A DNA stretch of 64,000 bases, from positions 2,705,314 through 2,769,313 of the forward strand of contig CP136068.1 in assembly GCA_032622095.1 (NCBI GenBank). Reading direction: 5' to 3'. The notes under the pieces are model-generated. The model worked only from the letters and a program-made list of their open reading frames with translations. It was not told the DNA's origin and did no database searches. The stretch is from Siphonodentalium dalli. Lineage: Eukaryota > Mollusca > Scaphopoda > Gadilida > Siphonodentaliidae. Within the stretch, counting starts at the first letter, position 1; every line of letters starts with the position of its first letter. The position numbers and the translations under genes are program-made. Shown here in pieces: positions 56,178 through 64,000 of this stretch.

Positions 56178-57625
56178 TAGGCCTGAATACATAGTGTTTG
56201 ACATTATACAGAATGAGGTCCCCAGAGGGTGAATTTAGTGACACTAGCCCACTGTGATAGATGGGTTACCATGGTGATAGATGGGTTACCATGGTGATAG
56301 ATGGGTTACCATGGTGATAGATGGGTTACCATGGTGATAGATGGGTTACCATGGTGATAGATGGGTTACCATGGTGATAGATGGGTTACCATGGTGATAG
56401 ATGGGTTACCATAGTGATAGATGGGTTACCATGGTGATAGATGGGTTACCATGGTGATAGATGGGTTACCATGGTGATAGATGGGTTACCATAGTGATAG
56501 ATGGGTTACCATGGTGATATATGGGTTACCATGGTGATAGATGGGTTACCATGGTGATAGATGGGTTACCATGGTGATAGATGGGTTACCATGGTGATAG
56601 ATGGGTTACCATGGTGATAGATGGGTTACCATGGTGATAGATGGGTTACCATAGTGATAGATGGGTTACCATGGTGATAGATGGGTTACCATGGTGATAG
56701 ATGGGTTACCATGGTGATAGATGGGTTACCATGGTGATAGATGGGTTACCATGGTGATAGCTGGGTTACCATGGTGATAGATGGGTTACCATGGTGATAG
56801 ATGGGTTACCATAGTGATAGATGGGTTACCATAGTGATAGATGGGTTACCATGGTGATAGATGGGTTACCATGGTGATAGATGGGTTACCATAGTGATAG
56901 ATGGGTTACCATAGTGATAGATGGGTTACCATAGTGATAGATGGGTTACCATAGTGATAGATGAGTTACCATAGTGATAGATGGGTTACCATAGTGATAG
57001 ATGGGTTACCATAGTGATAGATGGGTTACCATAGTGATAGATGAGTTACCATAGTGATAGATGGGTTACCATAGTGATAGATGGGTTACCATGGTGATAG
57101 ATGGGTTACCATGGTGATAGATGGGTTACCATGGTGATAGATGGGTTACCATAGTGATAGATGGGTTACCATGGTGATAGATGGGTTACCATGGTGATAG
57201 ATGGGTTGCCATGGTGATAGATGGGTTGCCATGGTGATAGATGGGTTGCCATAGTGATAGATGGGTTACCATAGTGATAGATGGGTTACCATGGTGATAG
57301 ATGGGTTACCATGGTGATAGATGGGTTACCATGGTGATAGATGGGTTACCATGGTGATAGATGGGTTACCATAGTGATAGATGGGTTTACCATAGTGATA
57401 GATGGGTTACCATAGTGATAGATGGGTTACCATAGTGATAGATGGGTTACCATAGTGATAGATGGGTTACCATGGTGATAGATGGGTTACCATGGTGATA
57501 GATGGGTTACCATGGTGATAGATGGGTTACCATAGTGATAGATGGGTTACCATAGTGATAGATGGGTTACCATGGTGATAGATGGGTTACCATATTCACC
57601 CTCTGGGGACCTCATTCTACATTGT
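56178..57625 (+). mobile_element. D8: hAT-like MITE split by a 20-bp minisatellite
   Basis: Left part ggcctgaatacatagtgttt ... gaatttagtgacactagccc + actgtg; right part ttcaccctctggggacctca + ttctac at 57596. The array occupies the hairpin loop. Confidence 0.8.
56254..57594. repeat. 20-bp minisatellite, 67 copies
   Basis: Unit atgggttaccatggtgatag. The main variant is CATGG to CATAG. A continuous run of CATAG units spans about 56881-57080, and two atgagtt units inside it are exactly 80 bp apart, indicating a four-unit duplication. One unit (about 57384) has an extra T. Confidence 0.95.
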
Positions 57626-57714
57626 GTTTATTTTATCCGCCCTCTAATTTTCCTTCATTATGTTGAAATCATCGGACTATTATGTACTTATGCCTGTCAA
57701 TACTATTACTGCTA

Positions 57715-57821
57715 CAGTAATGCCCTAAATAATCGAATCCTTAACCACAGCAGAATTACGGGAAATTTTTCAGGATTTAGTTGGAAATAAGGCTTGTTGC
57801 CATTCATCGGAAAGTTCTCAG
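57715..57821. mobile_element. Family A left arm only
   Basis: cagtaatgccctaaataatc to ggaaagttctcag, stopping at the palindrome centre; TA lies on the left. Confidence 0.85.
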
Positions 57822-58038
57822 TTAACACTTCCTAAGGGGGACATACCTGTTTCTCAGTTAGAGAATTTTCCAGCCTTGCCACAAGAAGCCAACATGTCAT
57901 ACATGTACATGTAACTGAATCTGTCCATTATCATTCAGCTCACATTCTTTTCAATAGTCTATTAAACCTATATACATGTACTTTAACTTACAACCTATAA
58001 CCTTTAACTTACAACCTATAACCTTTCTTGTATTACAG

Positions 58039-58460
58039 ACAGTCCTGAGGATGTCAACTTTGATGCCATATTAGGCGAGCTCTGCGAGTTGGAGACACAG
58101 TTGTGCACGACGCAAACGGAGCTTACGCGGAATCTAAAATCGGCAGCGGGGATGTATCCAGTCGAAAAGGAAGAGGATCGCGACAGCGGGAATGACCTTG
58201 TCCAGGCTGAACTCGATGCTCTCGCTGCCGAAATCACACAAGGATTAGGATATTGCCATAGCAACCGACTTCGTCAGGAGTATCTTGAGCGTTACGCTGG
58301 GGAAACAGATTCAGCATTTTCGGAAAACGCATCCCTTCCGTCTTCAGAATCATTCACTTCCATGGTTACAGTGACGGACACTTCCAGTATTAATACAGCG
58401 GAAACGGCGAGCACGGGCAGTGCCAGCACGATAACTCCGCTGTCCGTGCACCAGTTTGAG
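58039..58460 (+). CDS. Coding exon of the same probable MRL adaptor (N-terminal helix and Ser/Thr-rich linker)
   Basis: A 422-nt exon between a TATTACAG acceptor and a GTGAGT donor. With the phase-1 base from the previous exon it gives 141 uninterrupted codons and leaves in phase 0. The protein starts DSPEDVNFDAILGELCELE, a predicted amphipathic helix. It resembles the LDALMADLCSIEQEL segment that I recall from vertebrate lamellipodin/RIAM, the region before the RA-PH unit associated with partner binding. A charged stretch (EKEEDRDSG), a second helix-like part (LVQAELDALAAEI) and a Ser/Thr-rich linker (SSESFTSMVTVTDTSS) follow. Codon choice and base composition differ clearly from the surrounding AT-rich repeats. 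The RA and PH domains and the proline-rich tail are not in the window and should lie downstream. The ATG-initiated frame at 58089 is an internal Met, not a start. Confidence 0.65.
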
Positions 58461-58529
58461 GTGAGTTTATAACAGTTAACGGAGCGAGTAACACCTTGCA
58501 TGACCTTTTCACAGCGTCTGAGAGAACTA

Positions 58530-58741
58530 CAGTAATGCCCTAAATAATCGACTCCTTAACCACAGCAGAATTATGGGTAACTTTTTAGGATTTAGTCGGA
58601 AATATGGCTTGTTGACATTCATCGGAAAGCTCTCAATGAGAGCTTTCCGATGAATGGCAACAAGCCATATTTCCGACTAAATCCTGAAAAGTTACCATAA
58701 TTCTGCTGTGGTTAAGGAGTCGATTATTTAGTGCATTACTG
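58530..58741. mobile_element. Family A MITE, full length, just after the second exon
   Basis: 212 bp, TA on the left; begins 69 bp after the GTGAGT donor, so it lies in the 5' part of the next intron. Confidence 0.92.
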
Positions 58742-58906
58742 TTCCAATCTAGGGTATACTACTAGTATTGTGTATGGAGTTCTGTTCACATGATCCGTTG
58801 CCATACAAGATACTCATAAGGCAACACAAAATATATTAGTATATTTGGCATGGATACCCCCCCCCCCCCCATCATCTACCCATTGTCCTCGTATAAACCC
58901 TTATTA

Positions 58907-59074
58907 TAACCCTTCAATGACTGGAGCTTCCTGAAATTTTGCGATGAACCTGTGCCAGTGCATTCTGTTATATACGCGAGGCTCCCTATGGGAGACTCGC
59001 TTATATTAAAGAGAATGCACTGGCACAATATCTTTAATGCTGCACCAGCGCAGCTCCATTCATGAAAGGGTTGA
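58907..59074 (+). mobile_element. C13: short family C MITE
   Basis: ataacccttcaatgactgga to gctccattcatgaaagggtt; one hairpin only (gccagtgcattctgtt...). Confidence 0.75.
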
Positions 59075-59169
59075 AGACATGCATGATAGTACAGGTGCTA
59101 GATTATCTTCAAATTTCCAATGCACCACTTACATGGACAAGATAAAAATCTCAACCCTGGGTCAATACA

Positions 59170-60184
59170 CCCAGGGATGTGCTCACGCCGGGCGGCGCCG
59201 GGCGGGGGCGCCCACCACTCAAAACGATCGCCCGGGAGTGACTACGTTTTCAAACCGGTGCGCCCGGCACATTTTTACGATCACAACTGTACTCGCATTG
59301 TAAATTGTGCCGAGTTCTCTTGATGAAAACGACATCTTGCATATCTGACAGCGACGACATGTTGCCGTCTGTGGCATTTTAATGCCTCATATAAAGCACG
59401 TGGGGAGCCTTGATTAATGAGGTGTCAAAAGGTCTGCGATGACCGGTGAATTTTATTACAAAGAGCTGACATAATCAAATACTTTCCGCGCGTGCTGACC
59501 TGAAGTCACGCGCTGCAGTTAAAAGTCCCGGGTTGAATTTGGAATGCTCAGTTTCAATGATCCTAAGCCAAAACGATGTCGTTATTGAAATTTTTCACTC
59601 AAACTTCGAAAAGTAAAAAGCTCAAATCATGTCTCAGAAACCGCATGCTGGAGGAAACGTTAGACGCGGTCATGCGTATAGTAATTGAAGGACCGCCCCC
59701 TTCCACGGCGCGGTTAAACTGTGAGCAGACGGAAAGAATAGGCGATTAAAAGTCCATTCCATGAAAGTGTGACGTAACAGAAGTTGTATAAACATTGTAA
59801 ATATACGTCACTGTGTATAGAAAAAAGAAGGAAATCACGTGGGAAATATGACATGACGCGATTAGTACTCAGGCGATGATTGGCACGTGTTCGTGTGACG
59901 CTGTTGTTAGTTCTCTCCCAGACAGCCTTTGATATAATGCCGCCGTTTCAGTTTACTGTACCGGATTAACTTGTTAAATAATTGGATTTATATAAAGAAT
60001 ATGCAGAGGATATATATACTTATACCGGGTGAGTTACACTGACTTTCAAATTATGTTCGCCCAAATTTTAAATATGAAATGTTCCTATTTTATGATAATT
60101 TGTCAGAGACCTTGTGGTGTATTTTACACCTGAAATGCAAGGAAAACGCGTTTGCGGGCGCTAATAATCCAAATTTTCATGGAC
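59170..60184. mobile_element. GC-rich insertion inside the 50-bp satellite, class unknown
   Basis: Starts cagggatgtgctcacgccgg + gcggcgccgggcg, which resembles a hAT-type CAGGG terminus. No matching right terminus is visible (ends gcgggcgctaataatccaaa before the satellite resumes). Composition (gcgcccgg, ccgcgcg) is unlike the neighbours. No coding frame of note. Confidence 0.45.
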
Positions 60185-61108
60185 AACTTACATGGACAAG
60201 ATAAAAATCTCAACCCTGGGTCAATACAATGCACCACTTACATGGACAAGATAAAAATCTCAACCCTGGGTCAATACAATGCACCACTTACATGGACAAG
60301 ATAAAAATCTCAACCCTGGGTCAATACAATGCACCACTTACATGGACAAGATAAAAATCTCAACCCTGGGTCAATACAATGCACCACTTACATGGACAAG
60401 ATAAAAATCTCAACCCTGGGTCAATACAATGCACCACTTACATGGACAAGACAAAAATCTCAACCCTGGGTCAATACAATGCACCACTTACATGGACAAG
60501 ATAAAAATCTCAACCCTGGGTCAATACAATGCACCACTTACATGGACAAGATAAAAATCTCAACCCTGGGTCAATACACCACTTACATGGACAAGATAAA
60601 AATCTCAACCCTGGGTCAATACAATGCACCACTTACATGGACAAGATAAAAATCTCAACCCTGGGTCAATACAATGCACCACTTACATGGACAAGATAAA
60701 AATCTCAACCCTGGGTCAATACAATGCACCACTTACATGGACAAGATAAAAATCTCAACCCTGGGTCAATACAATGCACCACTTACATGGACAAGATAAA
60801 AATCTCAACCCTGGGTCAATACAATGCACCACTTACATGGACAAGACAAAAATCTCAACCCTGGGTCAATACAATGCACCACTTACATGGACAAGATAAA
60901 AATCTCAACCCTGGGTCAATACAATGCACCACTTACATGGACAAGACAAAAATCTCAACCCTGGGTCAATACAATGCACCACTTACATGGACAAGACAAA
61001 AATCTCAACCCTGGGTCAATACAATGCACCACTTACATGGACAAGACAAATATCTCAACCCTGGGTCAATACATTTGTGTACACTTCCCTGGGCCCAACT
61101 TATATCTC

Positions 61109-61369
61109 AATCCTTCCATGAATGGAGCTTTCTGACATTTTGCGAAAACCCTGTGCCAATGCATTCTCTTACATGTGCGAGTCTGCCACAGGGAGCCACG
61201 CATATATAAGGGAATGCATTGGCCTAACAATATTTACCATGACCGTATAAGCCAGTGCATTCTCTTATATATGTGAGGCTCCCTATGGGAGACTCACATG
61301 TATAAGAGAATGCACTGGCACAATATCTTTAATGCTGCACCAGCGCAGCTCCATTCATGAAAGGGTTAG
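61109..61369 (+). mobile_element. C14: family C MITE, both hairpins present
   Basis: tcaatccttccatgaatgga to gctccattcatgaaagggtta. Hairpin 2 uses CCAGTG/CACTGG and GTGAG/CTCAC base pairs in place of CCAATG/CATTGG and GCGAG/CTCGC. Confidence 0.85.
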
Positions 61370-61375
61370 AGACAT

Positions 61376-61472
61376 ATGCATCATAAGACAGGTGCACCAT
61401 GAGACAGGTGCATCATAAGACAGGTGCATCATAAGACAGGTGCATCATAAGACAGGTGCATCATAAGACAGG
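61376..61472. repeat. 16-bp minisatellite, about six copies
   Basis: Unit gcatcataagacaggt. Confidence 0.9.
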
Positions 61473-61558
61473 TGCAATATTGTCTTCTTCAAATTTCCAA
61501 TGCACCACTTAATATGTGGACAAGACAAAAATCTCAACCCTGGGTCAATACATTTGTG

Positions 61559-62030
61559 TACACTCCCCTGGGCTCAACTTGAATCTGAAGTTATCAAACT
61601 GCTGTGAAGATTCAAAACAAATACCTCCTATGGATGCATAATTTCCAACTTCTTTGTGAGTCTAAAACTTTATCGAAAGCATGAAAATATTTAATTCTTT
61701 TTCAAAATATTGGTTGATAAATTTATCTCAAGCTGTTGATTCCAGTTTGGAATTTCCAGCCGTTGTTTGCCCACCCCCCCCCCCCAACCTCTATCACCAC
61801 ACCCCTTTATGCACTGCATGCATATATAGGCAGCCTTCTACATGTATATATCATCGCCACCATCGTCTGTGCTAATATTTTAATTATGGGATTTCATCCA
61901 TCCTGAGATTTCTCCCCCTCAGCCTTGTATATATCATCGCCTGTGCTAATATTTTAGTTATGGAATTTCATCAATTCTGCGATTTCATCCTGCCTTTTCA
62001 TTCTCAATTTCTCTTTCTTGATGATAAAAT
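61559..62030. other. Non-coding sequence with a small duplication
   Basis: gtgctaatattttaattatgg (61869) and gtgctaatattttagttatgg (61943) head similar 60-bp stretches. Confidence 0.45.
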
Positions 62031-62034
62031 AAAC

Positions 62035-62067
62035 CTGCAAATGACAGACACACTATTTGAAGGTTGG
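62035..62067 (+). mobile_element. Solo right end of family D
   Basis: ctgcaaatgacagacacact + atttgaaggttgg. Confidence 0.6.
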
Positions 62068-62454
62068 TTCTTTATTATAAAATAAACACACAAAAATGAG
62101 CAGATCAACTGATGTGTGTCTTAGTAACTTAATAGCCGTCATATGTTTCCCATATTATCTTCATCCAGCATATGCACAAAATAAGCATATTTTGAGTAGT
62201 CAGCACCAATTGTTTTTGCAAACGATATTCATCAGACCTTGAAGAGTCATTAGTCATCGGATACAAAGTCTTTACGCAACTAGCAGAGATCTCATCCATC
62301 AAAATCTTTTTTGCTTGTTTTTATAGAGTAATTTCCCTTTCATTTGTGCTTGATGTGCTTATAGTATTTAGTTTGCATCCACTCACGTTTGTTGAATTTT
62401 CTGTGTTTCAGATACTAGTAACTGTTTACTTTTGTGTAGACAATGTATCCTTCA

Positions 62455-62690
62455 ACACCAGCTTGGGATGTTGGTTAGGCCAAAAAAAAAACCTCTTTGT
62501 TTCCTATACCCTAGCTGAGATTTTCTTGCCTGCCTCAATTTTTTTTTTTCAATTTCCTCAAGAAGGCTGGTCTATAGTTACCTGTTAGAATGTCAATGTG
62601 AATATCGTTTTTCCCAAAAGCAAAAATAAACTGATTGGGTTATTAAGCTCAATGTTGCAATACTGCAGAGTGAATGAATTCAAGGGTAAT
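62455..62690 (-). repeat. Dispersed repeat, inverted partner of 44085-44310
   Basis: On the - strand: gccttcttgaggaaattg..., ttgaggcaggcaagaaaatc, attcacattgacattctaac match 44.1-44.3 kb. An unrelated stretch follows at 62700-63240. Confidence 0.6.
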
Positions 62691-62744
62691 ACGGCTGAAA
62701 GGTTTTAAAGAAAAATTGTAAAAAAAAAGGCCCTGTCTGGAAAA

Positions 62745-63065
62745 TTATCGCGACAATTTTTGTTTTGGCCTTATGCCAGATGCAGACATAGTTGAAGTTC
62801 CGAACCTTGCTTCTCCTAATGTATAGTTTGTGCCAAGTAGCATTTGTCCCGTAGGGTCATAACACAACAAAGACAGGTTTGCCTGATTGACCACCTTTAA
62901 TGAATTATTAATGAAAAAGGTAGTCGCAAAATTATTGGTAGTGTGTTCACTGTACAGTTGTCCACTTCTTGTTTCGAGTCTTCCTTTTTTGGCCCACAAT
63001 GCGCCATAGCAACGACAATCAAGCTGAGTCCATGGGAACCCTTTAAAGGATCTGAAACGAGACAC
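62745..63065 (-). other. 106-codon open frame, unrecognised
   Basis: Reads MSRFRSFKGFPWTQLDC... and is not part of a tandem array, so it is one of the few non-repetitive open frames here. I recognise no domain. No convincing splice sites or neighbouring coding frames were seen. It lies upstream, on the same strand, of the dispersed repeat at 62455-62690 and could be decayed element sequence. Chance is the simplest explanation. Confidence 0.15.
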
Positions 63066-63621
63066 TAGACCACCTGGTTAGTGATGTCTGCCGATCATTC
63101 GCAAGCGAATGCCTTAGGATAAAAAAAAAGTAAGGGGGTTGGGAGGGTGGGTTTAAAAAAAAACCTACCTTCTCCGATTTTCGAATCTTGTGAAAAGACC
63201 TTGGCCCTGTAACTACTTGGTTAAGTGCCTTTGACAAAATAGTTCCACTCTCCCGATTTACTGAGTATTATAAGCACCATATATCATCTTGATGCTACTG
63301 CGGTTTTGTGGTAACATTGTGAATAAATTACCAGGCTATATTGAATCTTATTAATGATCATATAATACTGCATGTTAATCCTACCCCAATGGAATTTGTG
63401 TATCGATCCGCCTGTTCCATCGAATCTATATTTAGCGACTGACACAATCGGGCATGTGATCTTGTTTTGGTTCTATTCTTAGCTTTGTAAACAGTCTCTC
63501 AACATGTCTCTTCTACGGTAGCTGTCAGGTCTTAGCGACCCAATGGGTCCAGGGGTGAAGGATCCTGTTTGTAGAATCATTGTAAACCACGTTTTTATCT
63601 TCAATTGTTAACTTCCAGCCT
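63066..63621. other. Non-coding sequence, nothing recognised
   Basis: No repeat or coding signal noticed. Confidence 0.3.
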
Positions 63622-63761
63622 TTAACCCTTTCATGATGGGAGCTGCGCTGGTGCAGCATTAAAAATCATGTGCCAGTGCATTTTCTTATATATGTGAGTC
63701 TACCATAGGGAGCCCCACATATAAACGAGAATGCATTGGTAGGCACAGGGTTTTCACAAAG
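63622..63761 (+). mobile_element. C15: left part of a family C MITE fused to a family A arm
   Basis: TTAACCCTTTCATGATGGGA, GCTGCGCTGGTGCAGC, one eroded hairpin, cacagggttttcacaaagct, then directly family A. Confidence 0.8.
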
Positions 63762-63872
63762 CTCAGTGAGAGCTTTCCGATGAATGGCAACAAGCCATAT
63801 TTCCGACTAAATCCTGAAAAATTAACCATAATTTTGCTGTGGTTAAAGAGTCGATTATTTAGGGTATTACTG
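63762..63872. mobile_element. Family A right arm only
   Basis: cagtgagagctttccgatga to agggtattactg + TA; begins at the palindrome centre. Confidence 0.85.
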
Positions 63873-64000
63873 TATGTCATCCTGAAAATACCATATATAA
63901 AGGGCTATACTTAAGAAATAAAGGGGACTGACGATCGACTGTTTCTCAAAGTTTGACATTTTTTGCTTTCATAAACAGTATTTTATTATAAAAATGAAAA

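Larger units (their letters stand above)
31921..58038 (+). other. 26.1-kb intron of the MRL-like gene
   Basis: Bounded by GTACGT and TATTACAG, it separates two exons that join in phase. It is made almost wholly of MITEs, tandem arrays and their duplicates. Its 3' end carries a short duplication (acctataaccttt twice, 57989-58027) just upstream of the acceptor. An unrecognised short exon inside cannot be excluded. Confidence 0.6.
59108..61558. repeat. 50-bp satellite field (three blocks)
   Basis: Unit caatgcaccacttacatgga + caagataaaaatctcaaccctgggtcaata. A single unit at 59116-59165, about seventeen at 60185-61074, and a single unit at 61498-61548. Both single units share the preceding cttcaaatttcc. 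Some units read gacaaaa for gataaaa, clustered at the right. Confidence 0.9.

Noticed and set aside
58089-58472. Stand-alone 127-codon gene starting at the ATG at 58089
   Set aside because: Coding similarity begins upstream of this ATG, directly at a splice acceptor, and the last codons read past a GTGAGT donor; it is an internal exon.
60329-61209. 161-codon frame with HHLHGQDKN repeats
   Set aside because: Follows from the 50-bp satellite; frames shift every unit and no coding flank exists.
1-64000. Transposase genes for families A to D
   Set aside because: No frame shows a DDE/D, RNase-H-like or zinc-finger transposase pattern; all copies here are non-autonomous.

Overview
The window looks like eukaryotic nuclear DNA from an invertebrate animal, most likely a lophotrochozoan and plausibly a bivalve mollusc (inference). 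It is AT-rich and has no bacterial-style gene packing. It holds GT-AG exons separated by tens of kilobases and very many small DNA transposons. One of these is a Helentron-like element with a tandem core, a type described from bivalves as 'pearl' elements.

Gene content is minimal. Two convincing coding exons lie on the + strand at 31815-31920 and 58039-58460. They join in phase across a 26.1-kb intron. The joined protein resembles the N-terminal part of the MRL family (MIG-10 / RIAM / lamellipodin), the Ras-association plus PH adaptors that link small GTPases and membranes to Ena/VASP-driven actin assembly. The first exon opens at a splice acceptor and the second ends at a splice donor, so the gene continues on both sides. 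Most of the window is therefore probably intron. A degenerate 5S rRNA-like sequence lies on the - strand at 16968-17086. I found no other supportable gene.

Most of the DNA is repetitive. Family A is a roughly 213-bp, nearly perfectly palindromic MITE with TA target duplications (Tc1/mariner/pogo-like; about 25 copies, many reduced to one arm). Family B (about 390-400 bp, TTAA target, CCCTTTACCCAACA termini) and family C (TTAA, CCCTTTCATGA or CCCTTTCAGTGCC termini) are piggyBac-like. Their different outer ends enclose the same core of two mutually inverted long hairpins around an A/T-rich spacer. Family D (about 415-470 bp, 8-bp target duplications, CAAGCCTGC termini) is hAT-like and has the same paired-hairpin layout with unrelated sequence. 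There are also a hAT-like element with a perfect 8-bp duplication and long poly-G tracts (53718-54163), a second hAT-like element (51682-52826), two Helentron-like elements (15113-16338, 43452-43991), a foldback element (20063-20532), a GC-rich TIR element (32185-32559), and three short retroposon-like pieces with (ACAG)n tails (40-48 kb).

More than twenty tandem arrays occur, with units of 10 to about 180 bp. Several grew out of the mobile elements. A 70-bp satellite (49562-50205) derives from a family D end, and a 20-bp minisatellite (56254-57594) sits in the centre of a D copy. A 10-bp minisatellite (17276-18477) stops at the apex of a family C hairpin. Long open frames inside these arrays are by-products of periodicity. 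Neighbouring repeat units preserve empty sites for B, A and Helentron-like insertions, so target-site behaviour can be read directly from this window.
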